From assembly GCA_937998875.1 (NCBI GenBank), contig CALLBO010000032.1, positions 1 to 64,000 on the forward strand: a stretch of DNA of 64,000 bases, read 5' to 3'. A program made the translations under genes and the position numbers. Positions 1 through 9,107 of the stretch are shown here, piece by piece (the stretch's first letter is position 1; each line of letters starts with the position of its first letter). Below the pieces are notes generated by a model that worked only from the letters and a program-made list of their open reading frames with translations, was not told where the DNA came from and did not search any database. The DNA is from an uncultured Granulosicoccaceae bacterium (GTDB taxonomy: Bacteria; Pseudomonadota; Gammaproteobacteria; Granulosicoccales; Granulosicoccaceae).

Positions 1-560
<560 letters not shown>

Positions 561-591
561 GCAGAAGCTTATCTTTTAAGAAGGCGCACCT

Positions 592-1011
592 ATGGCTAAT
601 ACAATTCAAGTCGATATCGTTAGTGCTGAAGAAGCTATCTTCTCAGGTGAGGCTGAAATGCTCGTTGTCTCTGCGGAGATGGGTGAAGTCGGGATTGCAC
701 CTGGCCATGCACCTTTCCTAACTGGCATTAAGCCCGGTGATATCGCAGTACATAAAGATGGCAGCGCTGAGCACTTCTATGTTTCAGGTGGCATGCTTGA
801 AGTACAGCCACACGTAATCACAGTTCTTGCAGATACTGTTGTCCGCGGTGGTGACCTTGATGAAGCCGAAGCTGCAGCTGCACGTGACCGTGCTGAAGAA
901 GCACTGAAAGAGAAACAGGGAACGCCGGATTATGCAGCAGCGGCGGCTGAACTCGCTGAAGCTTCCGCGAGACTGCAGGTACTGAAGAAGATGAAGAACG
1001 TCGGTAGATAA
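592..1011 (+). CDS. atpC: ATP synthase F1 subunit epsilon
   Basis: Epsilon subunit, 139 residues, the usual length. The N-terminal beta-sandwich holds the family blocks around VDIVSAEEAIFSGEAEML and GEVGIAPGHAPFLTGIKPG; the C-terminal third is the alanine- and glutamate-rich helical hairpin that can inhibit ATP hydrolysis. The ATG is preceded by an AAGG-type ribosome binding site. It is the last gene of the atp operon and is closed by a strong terminator 29 bases after the stop codon. Confidence 0.97.
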   Translation: MANTIQVDIVSAEEAIFSGEAEMLVVSAEMGEVGIAPGHAPFLTGIKPGDIAVHKDGSAEHFYVSGGMLEVQPHVITVLADTVVRGGDLDEAEAAAARDRAEEALKEKQGTPDYAAAAAELAEASARLQVLKKMKNVGR

Positions 1012-1039
1012 TTCTTACTGATTGTTCTGGAAGTTAGAA

Positions 1040-1065
1040 AGCCCGCACTTGTTGCGGGCTTTTTT
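1040..1065 (+). terminator. Intrinsic terminator of the atp operon
   Basis: Perfect 8-bp stem, AGCCCGCA (1040-1047) with TGCGGGCT (1053-1060), loop CTTGT, then a run of six T. It lies just after atpC, so it ends the ATP synthase transcript. Confidence 0.95.
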
Positions 1066-1187
1066 ATGGTTTAGATAATCTGCCAATCGGGTAGCTTGTG
1101 CTGTGTTGCTATGAAGCTACGAATGATACGCAATAATTTTGATCGCTGATTCGTTAACTACTGATCGGTCTAACCCAATGAACAACC

Positions 1188-1523
1188 GTGTCTCTTTCTC
1201 AATGTTTCAGCACATTTCCACGCCGCCTGCTTGTAGCTACCGTTCTCTGGATTCTTTTCTGGCCAGTTTTCTGGTATTTCAGAATAGGTGATATAACCGG
1301 TCCCAAGGCCTGGTTTTGGATAATCGGTGAGTTGAACTACCCGATTGCTGCAATCTGTTTCAGCTTTGTTAACGACATGGCAGAAAAAGCGCTCAAGTCC
1401 GGCTGGAAGATATTCCTGCTTAGTGCTTTGGTTGTTGCTGCAGCAATGCCGTTTTTCTATCAATGGTTCGGTTTCAAAATGGCAGTATTGCTTGAAGCGG
1501 TACTCCGAGGTTACCTGACATAG
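1188..1523 (+). CDS. Small hypothetical membrane protein
   Basis: Predicted 111-residue protein from a GTG start. I do not recognise a family. Three hydrophobic stretches are visible, at about residues 13-32 (VATVLWILFWPVFWY), 41-62 and 74-95, so it is probably an inner-membrane protein with two or three helices. No ribosome binding site is obvious at the GTG. The opposite-strand reading of the same DNA is less hydrophobic and looks like chance. It sits alone between the atp terminator and the LysE-type gene, which points the other way. Expression is not certain. Confidence 0.5.
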   Translation: MSLSQCFSTFPRRLLVATVLWILFWPVFWYFRIGDITGPKAWFWIIGELNYPIAAICFSFVNDMAEKALKSGWKIFLLSALVVAAAMPFFYQWFGFKMAVLLEAVLRGYLT

Positions 1524-1599
1524 TTGTGGTTTCTATGTCGCTCGACTAAGGCTTATTCGTCTAATGCTGTTCTTCGACCTTTCAACCACGGTTTTTCGA

Positions 1600-2235
1600 T
1601 CACGCTTGCGAGCGGGAACTTCCAAGTAAAATACCCGCACCGATAAACACACTGCCAGTGAAGCGATTGAATAGCTTTGCTCTTCCTTTGCGCATAATCC
1701 ATCTGGATGATCTTGCGCCAAAATAGGAATATAGCAACAGCCATCCCAGTTCCATTAGTGCAAAAGTTATAACCAACAATAGGTATTGCGGCAGCAATGG
1801 CAGATTCAGAGCGATGAACTGTGGAAACAGAGCAGTGAAAAATACAATAGCTTTAGGATTGGTGGCACCTACCAGAAATCCCGATTTATAGTGAGATAAC
1901 CAAGAGTAACGAGTGGTGGCTCTGCCGTTTACTGATTCTGTAAATTCAGTTGAATCTGTTAAGAGTGCTTTTACGCCGAGATAGATAAGGTATGCGGCGC
2001 CAGACCATTTAACGATATTGAACAGAAGCTCTGACGATGAGATCAGTACGCCCAGCCCGGTAAACGATAGCGTCATAATCCCGATGATCGCGGTTAAACT
2101 ACCCAGTGCAGTGACGATGGACGTCACAAATCCATGCTGTATTGATTTCGTAATACAGAGTAGAACGCTCGGACCCGGGGTAGCGGTCAGTACCAGGATT
2201 GCAGACAGATATATCAGGTAAGTACTCAGTGTCAT
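1600..2235 (-). CDS. LysE/RhtB-family amino-acid exporter
   Basis: 211 residues, the typical size of the LysE/RhtB translocator family, which export amino acids or homoserine lactones across the inner membrane. The N-terminus has the diagnostic LVLTATPGPSVLLCITKSI block (about residues 15-33), followed by GxxxG-rich helices and the KWSGAAYLIYLGVKAL block near residue 75; about six hydrophobic helices are visible. The substrate cannot be read from the sequence. It stands alone on the minus strand, 69 bases from the next minus-strand gene. Confidence 0.88.
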   Translation of the reverse strand: MTLSTYLIYLSAILVLTATPGPSVLLCITKSIQHGFVTSIVTALGSLTAIIGIMTLSFTGLGVLISSSELLFNIVKWSGAAYLIYLGVKALLTDSTEFTESVNGRATTRYSWLSHYKSGFLVGATNPKAIVFFTALFPQFIALNLPLLPQYLLLVITFALMELGWLLLYSYFGARSSRWIMRKGRAKLFNRFTGSVFIGAGILLGSSRSQA

Positions 2236-2304
2236 ACGATATGCCTAATAACTATTGTCTTGAGTGTGAATCCGGGTAGTTGGAATTTGAGGATTGTTGG
2301 AGCT

Positions 2305-2913
2305 TTAGGGTGGCTTTTTACCGAGTGTTAGTTTCATAGATTTGGTTACAGCCAAAAAAGTTACCACAACAAGCAATGTGCAAAGTGCGTATTTTGAGAT
2401 TGATTCCATTGTTCCGTCGATTAATACAGCGTGGATCACACTGGCTGCAACAATTATTGCAGCCAGTACCTTATGTGCTATCCGCCAAACACGCAATCTG
2501 GTGCGGAAACTATTTAGGCAGGCAGCCAGCGTTGCAGTTAAAATGACGCCCCACATAGCAGTCACACCCCAGACAGAAAATGGAGTAGCAGATCTAAACA
2601 ATAGTGCATCTATGACATCCGGAGGACTGGTTATCCATAATCCTGCAACATGAACAATGATTGCGAGAACCAGAAGTGATCCGACGATTCGGTGTAGCTG
2701 TCGGTGACGATTCTGTTCTAGTCCCGGGAGGTAGCCAGACGCCAGCAGAGGTTGTAACAGCAGCATCAACATCGCAACAACACCGGCAAAGCCTGCAACG
2801 ATATAAACAGGATCACGCCACTGAAGTAACGGACTGTTAGCAGCAAATAGCAGTGGAACTATCATCGCTAACGTGACGACAATCCAGATCATAGCACCAC
2901 TAATTTTGTGCAT
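2305..2913 (-). CDS. Ferric-reductase-like transmembrane (haem b) protein
   Basis: 202 residues with about six membrane helices. The pattern resembles the ferric-reductase-like transmembrane domain (as in MsrQ or YedZ): histidines that could bind haem b occur in HRQLHRIVG (about residues 70-78), IIVHVAGLW (about 86-94), WRIAHKVLAA (about 143-152) and SVIHAVLIDG (about 158-167). There is no FAD/NAD domain, so electrons would have to come from or go to a partner. The neighbour 58 bases downstream on the same strand encodes a Tat-exported intradiol-like protein, a plausible periplasmic partner. Family assignment is by motif only. Confidence 0.75.
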   Translation of the reverse strand: MHKISGAMIWIVVTLAMIVPLLFAANSPLLQWRDPVYIVAGFAGVVAMLMLLLQPLLASGYLPGLEQNRHRQLHRIVGSLLVLAIIVHVAGLWITSPPDVIDALLFRSATPFSVWGVTAMWGVILTATLAACLNSFRTRLRVWRIAHKVLAAIIVAASVIHAVLIDGTMESISKYALCTLLVVVTFLAVTKSMKLTLGKKPP

Positions 2914-2971
2914 TTCCCGTTTGGCTCAAGCTGTATAGGCAGTGTGGATTACCATCGATAATCCAGTGACC

Positions 2972-3451
2972 TCAAGCCGGTTTCAATACAAAGTGGGCGC
3001 TCAGTGACTTGTCTTTGGCGCTTGCCATAACGGGTCTTAAGAATACGGTTTCAAAGTCATCGCTGTCATAGGCCAGATGCCCATGCGCTTGTCCAAAGGC
3101 TGGAACAATCTGCGGCATTTCAAGTTTAAACTCACCATTTGCATCGGTGAGTGTAGCGCCGTGGCTGTGGGCATCACGTTCATGACCTTCTGTCGTGTGC
3201 GCCCATATCTGGATTCGTTGTCCTTGTAGTGGTGCACCACTTCCCGCGAGTCTGACGGTGCCTGTCATCCAAAAACCCCCACCGCCGATTCTCTGGACAA
3301 TGGGTGCACCCGGCAGGTAATTGTTTGACCCGCCTCGCATAGAGGAGGTCGGGGCTACTCCGTTCGCACTTGCACCGCGAAACACAGTGCCTGCAGTAAT
3401 AAGGCCTGCTGCAGCCAGAAATGTACGGCGGGAGGTCGTTTGTTCACTCAC
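2972..3451 (-). CDS. Tat-exported intradiol-dioxygenase-like protein
   Basis: 159 residues. It begins with a Tat signal (SRRTFLAAAGLITAGTVF, residues 7-24). The mature part resembles the beta-sandwich of intradiol ring-cleavage dioxygenases such as PcaH: NYLPGAP, GTVRLAGSGAPLQGQRIQIW and TDANGEFKLEMP match the family order. The two tyrosines that bind iron in true intradiol enzymes are not at the expected places; the region is instead histidine-rich (GHERDAHSHG and QAHGHLAYD). It may bind a different metal or have lost the classical reaction. It is upstream of the haem membrane protein in transcription order, probably the first gene of a two-gene operon. Confidence 0.72.
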   Translation of the reverse strand: MSEQTTSRRTFLAAAGLITAGTVFRGASANGVAPTSSMRGGSNNYLPGAPIVQRIGGGGFWMTGTVRLAGSGAPLQGQRIQIWAHTTEGHERDAHSHGATLTDANGEFKLEMPQIVPAFGQAHGHLAYDSDDFETVFLRPVMASAKDKSLSAHFVLKPA

Positions 3452-3513
3452 TGGTTATCTCCTTTCGGGCAACTTCTTTTGTATTTAGGGGTATGGATCA
3501 ATATTCCGGCCAC

Positions 3514-3531
3514 GGAGTCTACGCAGACTCC
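3514..3531. repeat. Hairpin in the 5' leader of the intradiol-like gene
   Basis: Perfect inverted repeat GGAGTCT-ACGC-AGACTCC (7-bp stem, 4-base loop), 63 bases upstream of the minus-strand start at 3451. No T run follows on either side, so it is not a normal terminator. It may be an RNA hairpin in the leader or a protein site. Confidence 0.45.
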
Positions 3532-3621
3532 TGGTGACTGATATTCTTAAAGCTCCAGCCAATAACCTTGGCAGGGTAGCTTAAGAATTGTGTACGCCAA
3601 GTGTAAATGCAAGTACAGGCG

Positions 3622-3633
3622 CGTGAATTCACG
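3622..3633. promoter_or_regulatory. 12-bp palindrome upstream of the amidohydrolase gene
   Basis: CGTGAATTCACG is a perfect palindrome 80 bases before the start at 3713, between two divergent transcription units. An imperfect inverted repeat (TTGCACAATATC with GATATTTGCAA) follows at about 3639-3665. Both could be operator sites; no regulator is identified. Confidence 0.35.
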
Positions 3634-3712
3634 TTATTTGCACAATATCAGTGGATATTTGCAATAGGTTCGGACCAGTACTAAAACAGCCAGTACAAGA
3701 GGTGAGACCAAA

Positions 3713-4939
3713 ATGATTTGTAAAAGTTTTGATGTAATTTCCAGTCGATTGAAAGTAATTCTGTTGGCTTTATCTGCCATTCTTTTCGGTCTGGCCCATG
3801 CCGATACGCTTCCGATCTCTGATGCCCATCTTCACTACAGCCATGATTCTGTAGAGATGACACCGCCTGCGCGTGTGATCGAAATCATGCGTGAGGCAAA
3901 TTTGAAAATGGCGCTGGTATCAAGCTCCGATGACAAGGGAACACAATTACTGTTGGATCTGGCACCGGACCTGATCGTACCGGGCCTACGTCCATACACA
4001 AGACGTGGTGAGCTCGGCACCTGGTATCAGGATCAGGCAAATCTTGACTACGTCGAAGATTTACTAAGCAACCATCAGTACGCCACCATCGGGGAGTTTC
4101 ATTTATATGGTGAAACCGCGGATCTTGAAATACCGAAACGTATTGTAGAGTTGGCCGCAGAGCATAATCTAATCCTTCATGCACACTCTGATGCCGATGC
4201 AGTTGAAAGTCTACTGGCACAAGATAGCAACGTTAAAGTGTTGTGGGCTCATGCAGGCTTTGATGAACCGGAGTTTGTTTCAGCCATGTTGTCAAAACAT
4301 GATCGGTTGTGGGTGGATCTGGCTTTTCGTGGTGAAGTCGGCAGCGGAGGGCAATTAAGCGATGAGTGGCTTGCACTGTTTAAGGCTCACCCTAGTCGCA
4401 TTATGTTAGGTACAGATACTTATACTCCTGAGCGTATGTACTACATACCCGCTCACGCCGAGGGTGCACGTGTATGGCTCGACACCCTTCCCGAGGACCT
4501 CGCAGAGAAGATCGCATGGAAAAATGCTTATGATTTGATCATGCCGGTATGGAAACAAAATAGTGCGATGCTTGAATCGAGCGCTACAAGCGTAGCTTGC
4601 AATGAGACAGATGCCAGCGCCTTAGCGATTGATGATCAGTCTACAGCGATACTGCAACCCGACCGGGAGATTGAAGTCGGTGAAGCATTCTCTGTGAAAC
4701 TGACAGTCTGTGGTCAGGATATGGACTCAGCTGAAGTTGCGCTGGATGCCACTATGCCTGTTCACGGGCACGGAATGAACTACACGCCGGAGCAGACGGT
4801 AATAGATCAAAACCCGGATGTAGTGACCGTACAGTTCGACGGCTTGCGGCTGCATATGCCCGGCAAGTGGCAGTGGCAGGTGACCGTACGCAGGGATGGC
4901 GAGCGTGTTCAGGTCAGTGAAGAGTTTCAGCTAAACTAA
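3713..4939 (+). CDS. Exported amidohydrolase with C-terminal YtkA/FixH-like domain
   Basis: 408 residues with a Sec signal peptide cut after about residue 30 (GLAHA). Residues 33-280 form an amidohydrolase-2-type TIM barrel: the metal motif HLH (39-41) lies in SDAHLHYSHDS, with later blocks EFHLYG, ILHAHSDAD, WAHAGFDEPE and the catalytic-type LGTDTYTPERM. Residues about 310-408 are a separate beta domain resembling YtkA/FixH-like domains (GEAFSVKLTVCG, ATMPVHGHGMNY, MPGKWQWQVTV). This pairing is unusual. A good GAGGTGA ribosome binding site precedes the ATG. The MauG-like gene follows after 40 bases, so the two are probably co-transcribed and act in the periplasm. The substrate is unknown. 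Confidence 0.8.
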   Translation: MICKSFDVISSRLKVILLALSAILFGLAHADTLPISDAHLHYSHDSVEMTPPARVIEIMREANLKMALVSSSDDKGTQLLLDLAPDLIVPGLRPYTRRGELGTWYQDQANLDYVEDLLSNHQYATIGEFHLYGETADLEIPKRIVELAAEHNLILHAHSDADAVESLLAQDSNVKVLWAHAGFDEPEFVSAMLSKHDRLWVDLAFRGEVGSGGQLSDEWLALFKAHPSRIMLGTDTYTPERMYYIPAHAEGARVWLDTLPEDLAEKIAWKNAYDLIMPVWKQNSAMLESSATSVACNETDASALAIDDQSTAILQPDREIEVGEAFSVKLTVCGQDMDSAEVALDATMPVHGHGMNYTPEQTVIDQNPDVVTVQFDGLRLHMPGKWQWQVTVRRDGERVQVSEEFQLN

Positions 4940-4979
4940 CTATTTATAAGAAGGTACCCTAAATCCTGGTGTGAATTAA

Positions 4980-6107
4980 ATGAGTAGAAAAGCTTTAGGC
5001 ATACTGCTGTTATTTTTCTCGTTGCAGGTTTTCGGTGAAGAAATCGTTTTTACTGATAGTGAAAAATCACTGCTAGAGGCTTTTACACCCTGGCCTACTG
5101 TGATTCCAGCAGACCCGGGTAATGAATACTCCGGCCTTAAATGGGCAGAAGCACTTGGTGCGCAATTGTTCAATGACCCTGCGCTTTCCGCTGATCAATC
5201 AATCTCCTGTGCTTCGTGCCATCAGAGTAGCAAGGGATTTTCAGATGGCTTCGCACTGCCCCAATCCGGTGTTGCACCTCATGTTCGCAATACCCAGGGG
5301 CTGCTGAATGTTGGTTACCAGCGATGGTTTGGCTGGGATGGCGGTGCTGATAGTCTTTGGGCTGCAAGTCTCCGGCCTATGCTATCTGACATTGAAATGG
5401 GATCTGACATAGAGGGCATCGCTACAAAACTTCGCGATACAACCTACTTGACTGAAGCGTTGGAACAAAACGATCTTGAAATCGCTGCTCTGGATGATGA
5501 AACGGTGGTAGTTACAGTTGCAAAGTTTATTGGTGCCTATATGCGTACGTTAGCTTCAGGTGAAACCAGTTTTGATAAGTTTTTAGCATCATTAGGTGTC
5601 CCTGATATTGAGGTACGGTATCCATTGTCAGCACAAAGAGGTATGAAAATATTTTTTGGCGAAGGAAACTGTTTTGTCTGCCACTTTGGGCCGAATTTTT
5701 CTAACGGTGAATTTCACGACATTGGTAGACCGTTTTTTACTGGGGTAGGTCAGGTTGATCCTGGTAGGTTTACAGGCATTAAAAGGGTGAATAATGACCC
5801 GTTTAGTCTAGCGGGCAACTTTAATGGCACTAAAAAGGAAGCAGAGATATTAAAAACTACAAGCGTAAAATTTCGCCAGGTGAACTTTGGGCAATGGCGA
5901 ACACCGTCGCTACGTAATCTAGAGCTCACAGCACCCTATATGCATGATGGGAGTCTTCAGACATTACGTGATGTGATTGACTACTATGCTGAAATAGATC
6001 CCGCCAGGCTGCACTCAAAAGGTGAGACGATTTTGAAATCGTTTACGTGGTCGGAGCGAGAGCGTGAAGATCTAGTGATGTTTTTAAAAACACTGAGCGA
6101 GAAGTAG
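4980..6107 (+). CDS. Di-haem cytochrome c peroxidase / MauG-like protein
   Basis: 375 residues with a signal peptide (cut near residue 19, LQVFGE). Two haem c motifs are visible: CASCH (77-81) and CFVCH (231-235), the order of the bacterial di-haem peroxidase/MauG family. Other family blocks are LGAQLFNDPALSADQSISC, GLLNVGYQRWFGWDGG and the late TPSLRNLELTAPYMHDGS segment. Such proteins reduce hydrogen peroxide with cytochrome electrons or, like MauG, oxidise a protein partner. It lies 40 bases behind the exported amidohydrolase gene. Whether it is a peroxidase or a modifying enzyme cannot be decided by eye. Confidence 0.9.
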   Translation: MSRKALGILLLFFSLQVFGEEIVFTDSEKSLLEAFTPWPTVIPADPGNEYSGLKWAEALGAQLFNDPALSADQSISCASCHQSSKGFSDGFALPQSGVAPHVRNTQGLLNVGYQRWFGWDGGADSLWAASLRPMLSDIEMGSDIEGIATKLRDTTYLTEALEQNDLEIAALDDETVVVTVAKFIGAYMRTLASGETSFDKFLASLGVPDIEVRYPLSAQRGMKIFFGEGNCFVCHFGPNFSNGEFHDIGRPFFTGVGQVDPGRFTGIKRVNNDPFSLAGNFNGTKKEAEILKTTSVKFRQVNFGQWRTPSLRNLELTAPYMHDGSLQTLRDVIDYYAEIDPARLHSKGETILKSFTWSEREREDLVMFLKTLSEK

Positions 6108-6488
6108 TTCTCACGCACTCTGCGCAGGAATAAGTAAATTTGTACTTGCGACTATGTAGTGAATCTTTAGAGTTCATGAGCAGTAAGAATCGCTATTGAA
6201 TACCACCAGAGAAACGTAGAATTTGAAATATTCTATCTGCTTAAGCGCCATTGGTCCGGAGCAACCCGTCATAAACATTGAATGCAGAGCAGTCATGTTT
6301 AGTTGTGCCAACACATTATAAATAACAACAAGGAATTTTTTAGTTTCTCCAGAGCTTATTTGTCTCTACCAGATCACAGGTTTCAGCGTACACTAACTTT
6401 AAAAAAAAATGGTAACGCCGATGACTTATTGAACTGTGGGTACCCTAAAAGATGACTCATCAACCATCAAAAGAAGACATAGAATAAG
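6108..6488. other. Gene-free stretch between the peroxidase and GGDEF/EAL genes
   Basis: 381 bases without a supported gene. It is AT-rich, with an A run near 6403-6411. I see no terminator after the peroxidase gene and no clear repeat; the promoter of the GGDEF/EAL gene presumably lies here. Confidence 0.6.
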
Positions 6489-8879
6489 ATGCCATCTGCG
6501 AGTTTGCATAAAGGACTAATCGTATATAGTTTTATTTTGATAGCAGTGCTTTTCTGGTTGAGTGTCAGTTTTCTGGCCAATGCATTCGCTGAAAAGCGTG
6601 ATTCAGAGTTTCTTGAGTACTATCTGGAGGCTGATCAGAAGTTCAAAACTGCTTCACTTATCGCTGCTCAGGAAGAGTCTGCCAGCTATTGGTTGATAGC
6701 TTTTGAAAACTTGCTCTTTGACCCAACAGCTAGTCTTACCGTTCCATACAAGAATACGCTGGAGGCGCTAGGTGATTTACAGTTAAAGAATGAAGAGATA
6801 ATTGCACTGCCGAACTATGCAGACGAGCTCAAGTTCCGTCGTGGCCAGCTAAAAGATCTGACTCAACGATTAAACCACAACATTGAAAAACTGCCGGAAA
6901 TAAGGGCGTTGCTTGCCAGCACGCTGGATACGCCAATCGAGCGACGAGAAGAAAAGCAACAACTCAAAATTTTAAACTACTATAGCAATCTGGTTGAGCA
7001 GATAGAGATGCTTCGCTCTGCGTCAACTTATGTTTCGCGACGACAGACCAGAGCTGTTCAGAATTTACTGATCATCTCCAACGCAACTTGGAATGTTGGG
7101 TTATCCAATGAATTTATTTCAGCGCTGTTCGGGAGCTATCTAACAACTGGTAAGCTGATTTCGGGGGAGGCGATCAATCGGGCCAGCTATCATGTTAACC
7201 AATTAAAAGACAATTTTGAATCGATTAGCCTGATTGACTCGTACGCTAGTATTGATCCGGAATTTACCGCACTAGTCAATGAATTTCGTAATTGGTACAC
7301 ACGCTTATACGAGCCACAACTTAACGCAATCTCGATAGCTATGGCTGAGGGTGGTGAAGTTGATGTCTCTAGTTATGACTGGCGACAATTGTACCTAACC
7401 ATGGCTGACTACACTGACAGCATACAAAATCGTGCTGATCAAATAACTGATCATCGAGTGATGGAAGCGCAAAAAAAAGCTAGCACGAACTATTTCGTAG
7501 ACATTTTGCTGGTACTCTCGTGTATTTTGTTTGCGATGGTATCTATATGGTTTGTTAAACGTGTTCAGCATCAGGCCACACATGATGTTTTGACCGGTTT
7601 GTCTAATAGAAGATTGTTTGTGACAAAATGCGAAAGCATGGTTTCTCCAGAATCAAGCAACCCGATCGCTTTAGTTAAAGTAGATTTATATAAATTCAAA
7701 ACGATAAACGATAGCATCGGCCAATTTGCAGGGGATGAGTTGTTGCAGCAAGTTGCAGGACGTCTCAGAGCTTCGTTTTGTCAAGCGTCCTCGATTTCCA
7801 GGCTCGGAAGCGATGAATTTGCGATTCTTTTGAAAGGCTTCAACGATGACGAAGTAAAACAGATAGCGGTAGAAGTAGTTAATGAATTGTCAGGACAATA
7901 TCAGCTTCAAAGTCATACTGTGAGTCTAAAAACTTGTGTGGGTTTTGCTTGTGCTCCGGTGGACGCAAAAACCAGTGGAGAACTAATTAAAGCTGCAGAC
8001 TTGGCTTTGCATGAAGCAAAGCTTATCGGGCCTGGTAACGCAATTCATTTTGACCAGTCAATTGCAGCTGCCTATAAGGAGCGCCAGGAAATAGAGTCAG
8101 AGTTAGAGTTTGCGCTACAGCGTGATGAGTTTGAGCTTTACTATCAACCGCAGGTCGATGTGGAAAAGCAGGTTGTTGATGGGGTTGAAGCATTGATTCG
8201 GTGGCGGCATCCTACCAAAGGAATAGTATCACCGTTTCACTTCATCCCTATTGCTGAAGATGTAGGTCTACTACCGGTGATAGGTGATTGGGTCATCAAT
8301 GAGGCCTCAAAACAGGCAGGGATATGGAAAAAGGATTTCGATCTGGATCTACGCGTTTCAGTAAATGTTTCTGCTCATCAGTTTGTCGAAGGTGATCTTG
8401 TTGAAACCGTCAGATTGGCGTTAGCGAGGGATAAACTAAACCCATCAAACTTTGAGATTGAAATCACAGAGTCCGTAGCGATGTTTGATGTCAACACAGT
8501 GGTTGGTAAACTTAATGAGCTGCATAGAGCTGGTGTTCGTATTGCACTTGATGACTTTGGAACCGGCTATTCGTCTCTGAGCTATTTACAAGACTTACCA
8601 CTGAATACTTTAAAAATAGATCGATCCTTTGTCACCAAGCTGGATGAAGGAACCGCCTATCAGAAAAAACTACTTGAAAGTATCACTTTGATGGCAAAAC
8701 GCCTTGATCTGCATACCGTAGCTGAAGGCGTTGAGACGGATAGTCAACTAGAGCAGATTTGTGCTCTTGGTATAGACACTATTCAAGGTTACTATTACTC
8801 GCAACCTGTCAGCGCTTCTGATCTTCCTCGTGATGTGAGGGCGATAGATGCTGCCTGCTCCCTTAATAAGGCAGCATAG
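6489..8879 (+). CDS. Membrane GGDEF/EAL protein (c-di-GMP turnover)
   Basis: 796 residues. A helix at about residues 9-31 and a second at about 335-356 frame a periplasmic helical sensor region of about 300 residues. The GGDEF domain follows (HDVLTGLSNRR, then RLGSDEF at about 438-444): the signature reads GSDEF instead of GGDEF, so the cyclase is probably inactive or only binds GTP. The EAL domain (about 540-785) keeps VEALIRWRHP, NVSAHQF, EITES, DDFGTGYSS, LKIDRSFV and AEGVET, the metal- and substrate-binding set, so c-di-GMP phosphodiesterase activity is likely. It stands alone on the strand. Confidence 0.93.
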   Translation: MPSASLHKGLIVYSFILIAVLFWLSVSFLANAFAEKRDSEFLEYYLEADQKFKTASLIAAQEESASYWLIAFENLLFDPTASLTVPYKNTLEALGDLQLKNEEIIALPNYADELKFRRGQLKDLTQRLNHNIEKLPEIRALLASTLDTPIERREEKQQLKILNYYSNLVEQIEMLRSASTYVSRRQTRAVQNLLIISNATWNVGLSNEFISALFGSYLTTGKLISGEAINRASYHVNQLKDNFESISLIDSYASIDPEFTALVNEFRNWYTRLYEPQLNAISIAMAEGGEVDVSSYDWRQLYLTMADYTDSIQNRADQITDHRVMEAQKKASTNYFVDILLVLSCILFAMVSIWFVKRVQHQATHDVLTGLSNRRLFVTKCESMVSPESSNPIALVKVDLYKFKTINDSIGQFAGDELLQQVAGRLRASFCQASSISRLGSDEFAILLKGFNDDEVKQIAVEVVNELSGQYQLQSHTVSLKTCVGFACAPVDAKTSGELIKAADLALHEAKLIGPGNAIHFDQSIAAAYKERQEIESELEFALQRDEFELYYQPQVDVEKQVVDGVEALIRWRHPTKGIVSPFHFIPIAEDVGLLPVIGDWVINEASKQAGIWKKDFDLDLRVSVNVSAHQFVEGDLVETVRLALARDKLNPSNFEIEITESVAMFDVNTVVGKLNELHRAGVRIALDDFGTGYSSLSYLQDLPLNTLKIDRSFVTKLDEGTAYQKKLLESITLMAKRLDLHTVAEGVETDSQLEQICALGIDTIQGYYYSQPVSASDLPRDVRAIDAACSLNKAA

Positions 8880-9107
8880 CTAGAGTTACAGGCTTGCGTA
8901 AGTTAAAACAAAACGATTTGTCAGCTGGCGTATCACAGAATCAGTATATCGACCGGATGGTGTATCCCGAGCCGCTACCTGCTTTCCAGCCTGGTGAACC
9001 GCGATTAAAGTGAGTAGCAATTGTCAAATAATGTCAGGTACATATAACTATCGCCGAATGCTGTTATACCCTGTTGGGTAACCACAGCGAGTATACAGAG
9101 GTCCGCA

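Noticed and set aside
1170-1463. Minus-strand reading opposite the small membrane protein
   Set aside because: Composition is unlike a real protein, and the plus-strand reading has a clear membrane-helix pattern.
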